A stretch of DNA of 64,000 nt from Mycobacterium vicinigordonae. Its GTDB lineage: Bacteria; Actinomycetota; Actinomycetes; Mycobacteriales; Mycobacteriaceae. Under the pieces are notes generated by a model. It did no database searches and was not told the DNA's origin. It worked only from the letters and a program-made list of their open reading frames with translations. Positions 8,470 through 16,588 of this stretch are shown piece by piece. The stretch is from NCBI RefSeq assembly GCF_013466425.1, contig NZ_CP059165.1, positions 3,038,001 through 3,102,000 on the forward strand. The letters run 5' to 3'. The stretch's first letter is position 1, and each line of letters starts with the position of its first letter. Position numbers and translations under genes: made by a program.

Positions 8470-9713
8470 GCGTCCGCCCAGGGGTCTCGAGGCTGTCCGA
8501 GGATGCGCTCGGCCAGCACGTTGCGCTGGATCTCCGATGTGCCGCCGCCGATGGTGGATGCCCGCGTCCGCAACCAGCCCAATGCCCACTTGCCGCGATT
8601 GGGCGCGTCGTCGGCCCCGCGGTCCAGGATGGCGAGTTCGCCACCCAGATCGAGCGCCAGTTCGTGCAGGTGTTGTTCGACGTGCTGACCGAACAACTTC
8701 GACATCGAGCCCTCTGGGCCCGGTTCCTTGCCGGCCAGAACCTTCGCCAGGTTGCGCATCCCGTTGAGCCGGACCAGTTCGACGTCGATCCAGGCCTGCG
8801 CGATCCGGTCCCGCAAGTGCGGGTCGTCGGCAGCGCGAAATCCCTGTGCGTCAGTGGTTTTCGCCATAGTTACGGCTTTGCGCAATGTCGAGGTCAAGGC
8901 CATCTGTTGGCCCATGAACAGGATCGCGCGTTCGTTGGCCAGCGTGGTGCGGGTGACGTTCCAGCCGTCGTTGAGTTTCCCGACAACGTTGCTCAACGGC
9001 ACCTGCACCGAGTCGAGGAACACCTCGTTGAACTCCGCGTCCCCGGAGATTTGGCGGATCGGCCGGACGTCGACGCCGTCGGCGGTCATCGGGATGAGGA
9101 CGAAACTGATGCCGTGACGTTTGGGGGCATCGGGGTCGGTGCGCACCAGCGCGAACATCCAGTCGGCCAGATGGGCGCTCGATGTCCAGATCTTCTGCCC
9201 GGTGATCACCATGCTGTCGCCGTCGATTACGCCGCGGGTGCGCAGCGACGCGAGGTCGGATCCCGCCCCGGGTTCCGAAAAGCCTTGGCACCACACATGT
9301 CTGCCGTCGAGCATCGGTGGCAGGAAACGCTGCCGCTGTTCTTCGGTGCCGTGCGCGATCAGTGTCGGACCACACAGGTTGAGGCCGATGCGGCCGGCCA
9401 ACGGTGGAACGCGGCGTTCGGCTGAGCTGAGGTAGAAGATCAGCTGTTGTCGCGCCGTGGCCTTGCGGCCACCGAATTCGGCCGGCCAGGTGATGGCCGC
9501 CCATCCGCCGGCGGCCATCTGCGATTGCCATTCCCGGGCTAACGCCAGCTTTTCCGTGCCGCTTTCGGCCCGGGCGAGTCGTTCGTGCATCGCTGGCAGA
9601 TGGTCATCCAGCCAGGCCGACCACTCCTCGGCGAAGGCCGTATCCTCCTCGGACAGGTCGAGGCCCAGATCGTCGAGTCCAGACGTTGTCCGTGACTTGG
9701 TCTCCCGCTCCAC
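8466..9713 (-). CDS. Acyl-CoA dehydrogenase, long partner type
   Basis: 415 residues from a GTG at 9713. The frame continues upstream, but that part overlaps operator A and the divergent gene. It has the FAD/substrate signature WCQGFSEPGAGSDLASLRT, GQKIWTSSAHLADWMF, and the C-terminal GGGTSEIQRNVLAERILGQ. The promoter region on this strand reads TATAGT followed seven bases later by the GTG, so the transcript is probably leaderless. Operator A lies 11 bases upstream and includes part of that -10. Its stop overlaps the start of the short dehydrogenase, consistent with a heteromeric enzyme. Confidence 0.9.
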   Translation of the reverse strand: MERETKSRTTSGLDDLGLDLSEEDTAFAEEWSAWLDDHLPAMHERLARAESGTEKLALAREWQSQMAAGGWAAITWPAEFGGRKATARQQLIFYLSSAERRVPPLAGRIGLNLCGPTLIAHGTEEQRQRFLPPMLDGRHVWCQGFSEPGAGSDLASLRTRGVIDGDSMVITGQKIWTSSAHLADWMFALVRTDPDAPKRHGISFVLIPMTADGVDVRPIRQISGDAEFNEVFLDSVQVPLSNVVGKLNDGWNVTRTTLANERAILFMGQQMALTSTLRKAVTMAKTTDAQGFRAADDPHLRDRIAQAWIDVELVRLNGMRNLAKVLAGKEPGPEGSMSKLFGQHVEQHLHELALDLGGELAILDRGADDAPNRGKWALGWLRTRASTIGGGTSEIQRNVLAERILGQPRDPWADA

Positions 9714-9724
9714 ATTGAATACTA

Positions 9725-9735
9725 TAACCTGGTTG
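9725..9735. promoter_or_regulatory. Operator site A (TAACCTGGTTG) between divergent dehydrogenases
   Basis: Ten of 11 consensus positions match. It lies 11 bases from the GTG of the minus-strand dehydrogenase and 32 bases from the ATG of the plus-strand one. On the minus strand the arm runs into TATAGT, a good -10, so binding would block that promoter directly. Confidence 0.8.
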
Positions 9736-9767
9736 TCGATTTGCTGATTGAGTGGTCTGGGTGATCG

Positions 9768-10742
9768 ATGTTCGACGAGCGCTGGCCGCAGGAGGCCGAA
9801 GAACTGGCCGATGCACTCGCTGCTGTCCTGGCCAAGCACTGCTCGCCGGAGACGTTGCGGGCGTGGGACAACACCGATGACCGCGCTATCGAGCAACTCG
9901 ACAACGCGGTGCGCGACTTCGGGCTCTGGGACCTTCCCCCTAACCCGTACTTGTTGACGCGGGCGGCCGTCACGCTCGGCGCGCACCTGGCGCCGGTCCC
10001 GTTCGTCTCGTCCATGCCCGCCTATGTGCTGCTCGGCGAAGCCGATGTGGCCAACGGTGTCGATCGTCCGGTGGTGCCGGCGGCACTGTCCCGGGTGGCG
10101 GTGGCGCTGGGGCCCGGGCTCGGCATTTCCCCGATGCCGGACACGGTGCGGCGCAGCGCATCGGGGGAGTGGGTGGTGCACGTCGACCGGCTCAGCCCGT
10201 GGGCCCACGAGGGTGATGCGGACGCGATGCGCGCCTGGGGCTTCCTGCTGGAATCGGCCCAATTAGTAGGCGCCGCACAATCACTCATTCGGTACGGCGT
10301 CGAGTATGTCGCCGAACGGCGGCAGTTCGGTGTGCCGGTCGGCAGCTTTCAGGGCGTCGCCCACCCGCTGGCCGATGCGGCGACCGCTGTGCAGGCGGCC
10401 GACCTGCTCACGCGGCACGCCGCCTATCTCGCCGCGACCGACGGGCCGGTGCCGCTGTTCGCCGCGGCCATGGCGGCGGCGAAAGTGCGTGCGGCGTCGC
10501 GGCAGGCGGCGTCCACCGTGCATCAGGCACTGGGCGGCTATGGATTCACGGTAGAGGCGGATTGTCAGCTCTACTCCCGCCGTATCCGCGCCTGGAGCGC
10601 CGCCATGCCGGATCCCGCTGGGTGGCTGGCGCGGCTGGCGCAGACGCTGGCCGACCCGTCGACCCGCGAACAGGTCACCGATCTCTGGCAGTTCGACCGC
10701 GGTTTCACCCTGCCCAACTGGGCGCGCGAACACGGCGGCTAA
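9768..10742 (+). CDS. Acyl-CoA dehydrogenase, short type
   Basis: 324 residues, shorter than the usual 380. The N-terminal helices and middle beta domain are abbreviated, while the C-terminal helical domain is recognisable: RRQFGVPVGSFQGVAHPLAD and LGGYGFTVEADCQLYSRR, the latter corresponding to the GGxGxTWE segment of short FadE subunits. It is divergent from the pair at 7408-9713 and shares operator A. Probably a non-identical subunit of a mixed tetramer or a regulatory paralogue; independent activity is uncertain given the missing middle section. No strong ribosome site precedes the ATG. Confidence 0.82.
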   Translation: MFDERWPQEAEELADALAAVLAKHCSPETLRAWDNTDDRAIEQLDNAVRDFGLWDLPPNPYLLTRAAVTLGAHLAPVPFVSSMPAYVLLGEADVANGVDRPVVPAALSRVAVALGPGLGISPMPDTVRRSASGEWVVHVDRLSPWAHEGDADAMRAWGFLLESAQLVGAAQSLIRYGVEYVAERRQFGVPVGSFQGVAHPLADAATAVQAADLLTRHAAYLAATDGPVPLFAAAMAAAKVRAASRQAASTVHQALGGYGFTVEADCQLYSRRIRAWSAAMPDPAGWLARLAQTLADPSTREQVTDLWQFDRGFTLPNWAREHGG

Positions 10743-10860
10743 GGGGTGTAATACCGACTCTCCCTGGCTATTCCCTGCGTCACCTGCCCCTCGCCAAGTG
10801 TTAACAGGCCGGCCAGTGCGGTGGACTAACCTATTTGAACTTGTTGTCGTAGGAGGTGTC

Positions 10861-11574
10861 ATGGGTGTCGCTGTCGGGCGCAGCATCGTGAGATGTTTCG
10901 TGGCCGCCGCCGTGCTGGCATTTGTCGTCACGACGTTGCCGCCGGCACGGGCAGCGGGCGCGCGCATCATCACGCTGACATTGGTCCGGCACGCCCAGTC
11001 GGAGGGCAACGCGACGGGTCTAATCGACACGTCGACGCCCGGTCCGAACCTGACACCCAGAGGGTGGTGTCAGGCGACGGTGGCTGCGGCACAGTTGAGC
11101 CCCAACCACTATGACGGCATCTACGCGTCGGAAATGGTGCGTACCCAACAGACTGCGGAACCATTGGCCCAAACGCTCAATGAACCAGTGACCGCGTTGC
11201 CCGGGCTCGGGGAAATCGAGGCCGGCCAGTATGAAGGCCAGCCGGAGGCCGATCGAAACGGCTATTTCAGCGTCCTGCAACGGTGGGCGCGCGGAGACCG
11301 CAGCGCGCGCATCCCAGGGTCGTTGGACGGCAACCAGTTCGACGCGCGGTTCGAGGGCGCCGTCCAACAGATATATGACAGCGGCGAACAGAATCCGGTC
11401 GCGTTCTCCCACGGTGCGGCGATATCGATGTGGGTGTTGATGAACGTGCACAACCCCGACCTAGCACAGATCTTCGGTAAGCCGATCCCGAACACGGGCC
11501 GCGCGGTGATCACTGGAAACCCCTCTGACGGTTGGACCCTCACCGAATGGGACGCCGATCCCGCGCCGTGCTGA
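10861..11574 (+). CDS. Secreted histidine phosphatase (phosphoglycerate-mutase fold)
   Basis: 237 residues from the ATG at 10861 with AGGAGGT four bases upstream; the longer frame is not supported. Residues 1-32 form a signal peptide (hydrophobic FVAAAVLAFVVTTL, then ARA-A), followed at once by the phosphatase core LTLVRHAQSEGN, with the nucleophilic histidine at residue 44. EMVRTQQTAEPLA and the second catalytic histidine in VAFSHGAAISMW complete the active site. Known role: hydrolysis of phosphate monoesters; the substrate is not predictable. Export sets it apart from the cytoplasmic histidine phosphatase at 59185. It stands alone between the dehydrogenase and a convergent operon. Confidence 0.88.
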   Translation: MGVAVGRSIVRCFVAAAVLAFVVTTLPPARAAGARIITLTLVRHAQSEGNATGLIDTSTPGPNLTPRGWCQATVAAAQLSPNHYDGIYASEMVRTQQTAEPLAQTLNEPVTALPGLGEIEAGQYEGQPEADRNGYFSVLQRWARGDRSARIPGSLDGNQFDARFEGAVQQIYDSGEQNPVAFSHGAAISMWVLMNVHNPDLAQIFGKPIPNTGRAVITGNPSDGWTLTEWDADPAPC

Positions 11575-11585
11575 CCGCACCACGC

Positions 11586-11631
11586 CGAACGTGGGGCCCG
11601 CCGCGCGAGCGTGCGGCCCGGCGCACGTTCG
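11586..11631. terminator. Long GC-rich hairpin between convergent genes, likely bidirectional terminator
   Basis: CGAACGTG at 11586-11593 pairs with CACGTTCG at 11624-11631, and GGCC segments inside the loop extend the stem. It fills the 73-base gap between the converging phosphatase and SDR genes. Confidence 0.5.
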
Positions 11632-11647
11632 ACGCCAAGAGCGGCGC

Positions 11648-12481
11648 TCAGAAGTACTCCGACCCGCCGTCGACGTTGAGCAGCACACCATTGATGTAGC
11701 TCGCACGTTCCGACACCAGGAACGTGATCGCATCGGCGATGTCGTCGGGCTGGCCCAACCGGGTACCCCACGTCGCGTTGTGCCAGCGACTGTTGGCATC
11801 GGCGAAGTAATCGTCCTCGGAGCCGCCGGTACTCGCCATCCACTGTCGCCGCTTCTCGGCGATCTGTTCATTGACGACCATGCCGGGCAGAACAGCGTTG
11901 GCGCGGATGCCCTTCGGCCCGAATTCCCGGGCCACATTCTTGGTGAAGTGCGCCAGTGCCGCCTTCTGCGACGAATAGTGCGCCAGGCGTCCGATGAAGT
12001 GCCGCATCGACATTGCCGAGGTGGTGACGATCGCCCCACCGCCAGATTGCAGCATGAGCGGCACCGCGGCACGGCAGGCCCGCACCGAGGTCATCAGCAC
12101 CGACTGATGCGAGCGGTCCCACCAGTCGTCGGGCTCGAAGACGGATTCTCCGATTTCGCACAGCCCCACCGTGTTCACCAGGACGTCGAGGCGGCCATAT
12201 TCCTGCTCGACCGCCGTTACCACCCGCTCTGCCTGACCCGCTTCGGTGAGATCCGCGGCAACCGCGAGGGCGGACGCGGCGCCGGCGGCGCGAGCATCGG
12301 CCGCCACCGCCGCCAAAGCCGGCTTGGCCGTGTAGCGGTAGCTGACGTCGCCCGCGTCGTGGCCGCGCGAACAGACGACCACGTGAGCGCCCTCAGCGGC
12401 CAATCGCATTGCCGTGGCACGGCCCATTCCCTGCGTGGCGCCCAGCACGATGGCGACCTTGTCTTTGAGTCCGAGATCCAT
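11648..12481 (-). CDS. Short-chain dehydrogenase/reductase
   Basis: 277 residues from the ATG at 12481 with GGAGG upstream; the longer frame overlaps the preceding gene. Cofactor motif LGATQGMGRATA at residues 10-21, NTVG near 98, and an active site with YxxxK in LAHYSSQKAALAHF. The C-terminus VLLNVDGGSEYF is normal for FabG-like SDRs. It is the last gene of a five-gene minus-strand operon (dehydrogenase, crotonase, FabL-like SDR, dehydrogenase, this SDR) headed by operator B. A 3-hydroxyacyl-CoA or hydroxyl dehydrogenase role would complete a beta-oxidation turn with its neighbours; that is inference. Confidence 0.9.
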   Translation of the reverse strand: MDLGLKDKVAIVLGATQGMGRATAMRLAAEGAHVVVCSRGHDAGDVSYRYTAKPALAAVAADARAAGAASALAVAADLTEAGQAERVVTAVEQEYGRLDVLVNTVGLCEIGESVFEPDDWWDRSHQSVLMTSVRACRAAVPLMLQSGGGAIVTTSAMSMRHFIGRLAHYSSQKAALAHFTKNVAREFGPKGIRANAVLPGMVVNEQIAEKRRQWMASTGGSEDDYFADANSRWHNATWGTRLGQPDDIADAITFLVSERASYINGVLLNVDGGSEYF

Positions 12482-12492
12482 GGATCCTCCGC

Positions 12493-13650
12493 TCAGCCCC
12501 GGGGTAGGCCCAGCCAGCGTTGGGCGATGATATTGCGCTGAATCTCGCTGGTACCGCCGATGATTGACAGCACCGTGGCCGCTCGGAGGAAGTGTTCGGC
12601 GTCGGCGGCGAGAGTGTCGCCGCTGTCGCGTGTCCAAGCCTCGGGGCCCAGGGCATCGACGAGCCACTGCGCGAAGCGCTGCGCGACCGCGGGTCCATGC
12701 AGCTTGCTCATCGACGCCTCGCCGCTGGCGGACTCGTCCCGCTCGCCCATGGCAACGACCTGCTGGCCGAGTAGCCGCTCGGCCTGCAGTTCCATGATGA
12801 ACTCGCCGATGTCCCGCCAGGTTTCGTCCTCAAGCTCGACACCGCTGGCGCCGATCCGGTCCAGATAGCGCGCCAGCAGCAGGCGCGCCTCCCGGCCGCC
12901 GAAGCTCATCGACCGCTCCATGTCGAGCGCCTTCGACATCATCGCCCACGCTTGGCCGGGCTGGCCGATCAGCGCCCGCGCCGGCACGGTCACATTGTCG
13001 AAAAAGCAGGCGTTGACCCGCCATCCGCCCATGACCCGGATCGGCTGGATCGTCACACCGGAGGCGTGCGCGTCGATCATCAACAGCGACAGGCCCCGAT
13101 GCCGGGTGCTGTCGGGCTCGGTGCGCACCAGGGTGAAGATCCAGTCGGCCAGATGCGCACCCGAGGTCCACATCTTCTGCCCACTGACCACGAAGTCGCC
13201 GTCGGCGGTGCGGGTGGCTTTGGTGCGCAGCGCCAACATATCGCTGCCCGCCTCGGGTTCACTGTAGCCTCCCGCGTAGCTCCACGACGCGTCCAGGATA
13301 TGCGGAATATGTTCTTCCGCAAGGTCATCGGGTCCAAACGTGGCCAGCATCCAGCCGACCGCTTCGGCCTGCTCTAGCCCGTAGGTCGGCAGCCCGGCCG
13401 AATCGAGTTCTTCGTGGGCGACGAACCGATCGGTTTGGGTGGCGGGCCGCCCCAGCGGCTCCGGCCAACCCAACCCAATGACGTTCTGCCGCACCAACCA
13501 CGGGTGGAACAGCGTCGGCGCCTGACGGTCGCTCGCCAGTTCCGCCATCTCGGCCCGCATCGCCGTCATGTCCGAGGCGCCGAACTCGTCGATGGCGGCG
13601 CGCAGGTCGTCGCGCAGCTGCGCTTCATCGTCGTCGAGCCGAAATTGCAT
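12493..13650 (-). CDS. Acyl-CoA dehydrogenase
   Basis: 385 residues, full length. Features in order: MQFRLDDDEAQLRDDLRAA, YSEPEAGSDMLALRTKAT, GQKMWTSGAHLADWIF, and C-terminal GGTSEIQRNIIAQRWLGL. FAD-dependent dehydrogenation of an acyl-CoA is the family reaction. It sits 11 bases from the following SDR and 15 bases from the preceding SDR, so it belongs to the operon under operator B. It is of the long class, like the products at 8466 and 17431. No short partner is encoded next to it, so it may be homomeric. Confidence 0.92.
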   Translation of the reverse strand: MQFRLDDDEAQLRDDLRAAIDEFGASDMTAMRAEMAELASDRQAPTLFHPWLVRQNVIGLGWPEPLGRPATQTDRFVAHEELDSAGLPTYGLEQAEAVGWMLATFGPDDLAEEHIPHILDASWSYAGGYSEPEAGSDMLALRTKATRTADGDFVVSGQKMWTSGAHLADWIFTLVRTEPDSTRHRGLSLLMIDAHASGVTIQPIRVMGGWRVNACFFDNVTVPARALIGQPGQAWAMMSKALDMERSMSFGGREARLLLARYLDRIGASGVELEDETWRDIGEFIMELQAERLLGQQVVAMGERDESASGEASMSKLHGPAVAQRFAQWLVDALGPEAWTRDSGDTLAADAEHFLRAATVLSIIGGTSEIQRNIIAQRWLGLPRG

Positions 13651-13665
13651 GACTAGCCGTGCCTT

Positions 13666-14442
13666 TCAGGCGAGCAAGCTGTAGCCGCCATCGACCGGAA
13701 TGGTGAGGCCGGTGACGAATTGGAAGTCGCTGGACAGCATTGCGACGATGACCGAGGCCAGCTCGTCGGGATGCCCCAGCCTGCGCAACGGTGTCTTTTG
13801 GGCGACCGCGGCCTGCATCTCCTTGACGCCGGCGATGATGTCCTCGCCGCCATGTCCGGGGTTGTCGACCAGCGAGGGGGCGATGCCGTTGACCCGCACG
13901 CCGCGTGGCCCCAGCTCGGCACCGTAGTAGCGGACCAGATTCTCCATCGCCGCCTTGGCCGGTCCGATGGCGCCGTAGTAGCGCGCATAGTGGTTGGCGC
14001 CCAGGCTGCTGACGGCAACCACGGCGCCGCCGACCTTTTCCAGCTCGGGTAACGCGGTGCGGACCGCCTCCCACAAACCCCACACCTGCACGTCGAACAC
14101 GCGGTCGTACTCCTCGCGGGTGACGCTCAGCGTGCGGCCGGCCAGAATCGGTACGGCCGTCGTCACCAGGCCGCCCAGGCCGCCGAGTCCCTCAATGGCG
14201 GCGGTCACCAATCCAGGTGCGTCGGCGCCGAGGTCACCGCGCACCAGCAGCGGTTCCGGGCCGCCGGTTGCCGCGGCCAACTCCTGGGTTTCCTTTGCGG
14301 CGGCGTCGTTTTCGACGTAGCCGATAGCGCAGCGAGTACCCGCCGCGGTCAGTTGAACCACAGTCGCGCGACCGATGCCGCGGCTACCGCCGATGACCAG
14401 AACCCGATCGGGCAGGGTTCGGGTGTAGGTCTGTGTCGTCAC
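13666..14442 (-). CDS. FabL/FabI-like SDR with a Y-x6-K active site
   Basis: 258 residues. The cofactor motif is IGGSRGIGRAT. The active site is not the usual YxxxK but YYGAIGPAKAAMENLVRYYG, where Tyr and Lys are six residues apart, followed by GPRGVRVNGIAPSLVD. This layout is that of enoyl-ACP reductases FabI/FabL; the Bacillus FabL segment YTTVGVSKAALEALTRYLA aligns well. Its context is catabolic (between a dehydrogenase and a crotonase, with a 4-base ATGA overlap with the crotonase), so it may work on an enoyl-CoA or a ring enone rather than on a fatty acyl-ACP. FabG-type activity is the alternative. Confidence 0.85.
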   Translation of the reverse strand: MTTQTYTRTLPDRVLVIGGSRGIGRATVVQLTAAGTRCAIGYVENDAAAKETQELAAATGGPEPLLVRGDLGADAPGLVTAAIEGLGGLGGLVTTAVPILAGRTLSVTREEYDRVFDVQVWGLWEAVRTALPELEKVGGAVVAVSSLGANHYARYYGAIGPAKAAMENLVRYYGAELGPRGVRVNGIAPSLVDNPGHGGEDIIAGVKEMQAAVAQKTPLRRLGHPDELASVIVAMLSSDFQFVTGLTIPVDGGYSLLA

Positions 14443-15338
14443 TGTGCGGTCCCTGCCCCATAGTGTTCGTCGCGCTTGCGGAACGCGTCGCTGGTGCCGC
14501 TCTTGGCGCGCTCCTTGACGAAGTTGAACTCGTCGGGCTCGAACCGCAGGTTGGTGCCGTAGCTGTGGAAGAGGTAGGCGGTCGACTCTTCCAGGCCGAG
14601 CGCCGAGCTGGCCTCGACCAACCGGTATGCCTCCTTGGCGATGGCGATGCCGTCGGCGGGCATCTTTGCGACTTGCACTGCCAGGGCTTCGGTTTCGGCC
14701 GCGACGTCTTCCTCGTCGACGAAACGGGTGAACAGTTTCGCCGATTCGAATTCGGCGCCGGTGGCCATCCGGCCGGTGAGCATCAGATCACGCGCGACGA
14801 CCGGACCGAGCCGATGCATGAACAGCGCGACGTTGCCCAGCACCGGGCCCAGGAACCGGGCGGCCGGCATACCCAGCTTGGCTTGGCGGGACACCACCGC
14901 CAGGTCGGCGGAGAGCGCGAGCTCGAGGCCGAGCCCGAGCGCGTAGCTCTCCACCTGGACGATGGTGGCCTTCGGAAAACCGATGAAGTCGTGGAACATT
15001 CGCTGGCCCTTGCGGTCCACGGCCAACCGCCGGCGCTGGCTGGGACGCCGCTCGTCGCCGGGTGTGGCGTACCAGCCGTAGGCGCGGTTGAGGTCGACGC
15101 CGGTGGTGAACACCCCGCCCTCGCCGCGCACGATGACCACCTTGATGGTGTCGTCGTCGGCGATGTCATCGAGATAACGCCCCATCAACTCGCAATCCTC
15201 GGGCGCCATCGCGTTCTTCTTGGCAGGGTTGGAGATGGTGATCCGCGCGATGTGGCTGTCGGGGTCCTTGGTCAGGATCACCCGCTCGGCCTGGTCGGGT
15301 GGGTCGGACGGCGATGTGGCGGTGTCCGCAGCGGTCAT
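14439..15338 (-). CDS. Enoyl-CoA hydratase/isomerase (crotonase) family
   Basis: 299 residues, somewhat longer than the 260 typical, with an N-terminal extension of about 25 residues and a charged C-terminal tail. Core segments: RITISNPAKKNAMAPEDCEL, oxyanion-hole GGVFTTGVDLNRAYG, and VESYALGLGLELALSADLAV. It lies 23 bases after the AtuD-like dehydrogenase and overlaps the next SDR by 4 bases, so it plausibly hydrates the dehydrogenase product. Some crotonases of this form hydrolyse or open rings; there is no direct evidence for that here. Confidence 0.9.
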   Translation of the reverse strand: MTAADTATSPSDPPDQAERVILTKDPDSHIARITISNPAKKNAMAPEDCELMGRYLDDIADDDTIKVVIVRGEGGVFTTGVDLNRAYGWYATPGDERRPSQRRRLAVDRKGQRMFHDFIGFPKATIVQVESYALGLGLELALSADLAVVSRQAKLGMPAARFLGPVLGNVALFMHRLGPVVARDLMLTGRMATGAEFESAKLFTRFVDEEDVAAETEALAVQVAKMPADGIAIAKEAYRLVEASSALGLEESTAYLFHSYGTNLRFEPDEFNFVKERAKSGTSDAFRKRDEHYGAGTAQ

Positions 15339-15361
15339 GTCACTCCTAGGTGTGGTGAAAC

Positions 15362-16519
15362 TCAGCGGGTAAAGAAGGATTTGGCGACGACATCGCGGGC
15401 CAGTACCCGAAGCATCACCTCGTCGGCTCCGCCGCCGATGGACAGCAGCCGGGAGTCCCGGAAGAACCGGGAGGTCCAGGTTTCGGCCATGTAGCCCATG
15501 CCCCCGTGATACTGCAGGCAGGTGTCGGCTACCCGGCGAATCAGCTTGCCGGCCAATAGCTTTGCACTGCTGGTACGACGGGTGACGTCGGCGCCGGCGA
15601 CGATCAGTTCGGCGCAGGAGTACGCGTAGCGCTTCAGCGCGTCCACCTCGCAGGCCAGTTCGGCCAGGTTGTACTGCAGGTACTGATTGTCAATCAGCTT
15701 GCCGCCGAACGCCGGACGCTCGGACAGGTAGTCCACGGTGAGCTCGATGGCGGTCTCCATCTGCCCGACTGCCTGATAGACCGCGCAGATCCGCTCGTTC
15801 TGGAATTGCTCCATCTGTTGCTGGAAACCACGCCCGATCTCGCCGATGGTGTTGCTGACCGGAACACGGACCCGGTCGAACGTCAGCTCGGCGGTGTCCG
15901 AGCACCAGTTGCCCAGCTTCTTCAGCGACCGGCCCACGGTCAATCCTGGTGTGTCGTTTGGCACGATGACCTGGCTCATGCCTCGGTAGCCGCCCTCGTC
16001 GGAGGTGCGCACCAGCAGGCACAACCAGTCGCCCTGCACGCCGTTGGTGATGTAGGTCTTGGCCCCGCTGATCAGCCAGTCACCGCCGGCGCGCACAGCT
16101 CTGGTGCGAATGCCGGCGACGTCGGAGCCCGCGTCGGGTTCGGTGACGGCGATCGAGCAGATCTGCTCCCCGGCGATCGCCGGCGCCAGGAACTCGCGCT
16201 TGAGAGCGTCGCTGCCGTGCTTGTGCAGGGCCGGGGTGGCCATGTTGGCCTGCACGTTGTAGGCCATCGGAACTCCGTTGCCGGGCAGCCGGCCGAACTC
16301 CTCGCAGGCGATCACGGTGAACCAATGATCGGCGCCCTCACCGCCGTAGGCCGGGTCGTATTCCAGACCCAGCAATCCGAGTTTGGCGAATTCGGGGAAC
16401 AGGTCGTGGCCGGGGAAACGGCCCTGCTCCTCCCATTCGTCGACGTGTGGCTGCACGACCTTGGCGAGCATGTGCCGCACGCTGTCGCGGAACAGCTCGT
16501 GATCGTCGGTGAACTGCAT
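15362..16519 (-). CDS. Acyl-CoA dehydrogenase resembling citronellyl-CoA dehydrogenase AtuD
   Basis: 385 residues. In addition to general family motifs (VTEPDAGSDVAGIRTRA, GAKTYITNG), several segments match what I know of Pseudomonas AtuD: PHVDEWEEQGRFPGHDLFPE, NVQANMATPALHKHGSD, LQYHGGMGYMAE and SIGGGADEVMLRVLA, where AtuD has WGGMGFM and the same GGGADEVML. AtuD oxidises citronellyl-CoA in acyclic terpene breakdown; by descent this enzyme may take branched or isoprenoid acyl-CoAs, but related isovaleryl- or glutaryl-type dehydrogenases share parts of the pattern. First gene of a five-gene operon with operator B 25 bases upstream. Confidence 0.88.
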   Translation of the reverse strand: MQFTDDHELFRDSVRHMLAKVVQPHVDEWEEQGRFPGHDLFPEFAKLGLLGLEYDPAYGGEGADHWFTVIACEEFGRLPGNGVPMAYNVQANMATPALHKHGSDALKREFLAPAIAGEQICSIAVTEPDAGSDVAGIRTRAVRAGGDWLISGAKTYITNGVQGDWLCLLVRTSDEGGYRGMSQVIVPNDTPGLTVGRSLKKLGNWCSDTAELTFDRVRVPVSNTIGEIGRGFQQQMEQFQNERICAVYQAVGQMETAIELTVDYLSERPAFGGKLIDNQYLQYNLAELACEVDALKRYAYSCAELIVAGADVTRRTSSAKLLAGKLIRRVADTCLQYHGGMGYMAETWTSRFFRDSRLLSIGGGADEVMLRVLARDVVAKSFFTR

Positions 16520-16544
16520 GTCAGTCCCCAGCCTCCAAATCTAT

Positions 16545-16555
16545 TAACCTGGTTA
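16545..16555. promoter_or_regulatory. Operator site B (TAACCTGGTTA), perfect core
   Basis: A perfect 11-base core within ATTAACCTGGTTATA. It is 25 bases upstream of the AtuD-like dehydrogenase ATG, just ahead of the GGAGG ribosome site, so it must cover the promoter of the five-gene operon 11648-16519. Confidence 0.85.
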
Positions 16556-16588
16556 TATAAAAGAAGTGAGCCGATGGCAAGCCGCCGA

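Noticed and set aside
10829..10839. TAACCTATTTG upstream of the secreted phosphatase, resembling the regional operator
   Set aside because: Only the left arm matches; three right-hand bases differ and no symmetry remains.
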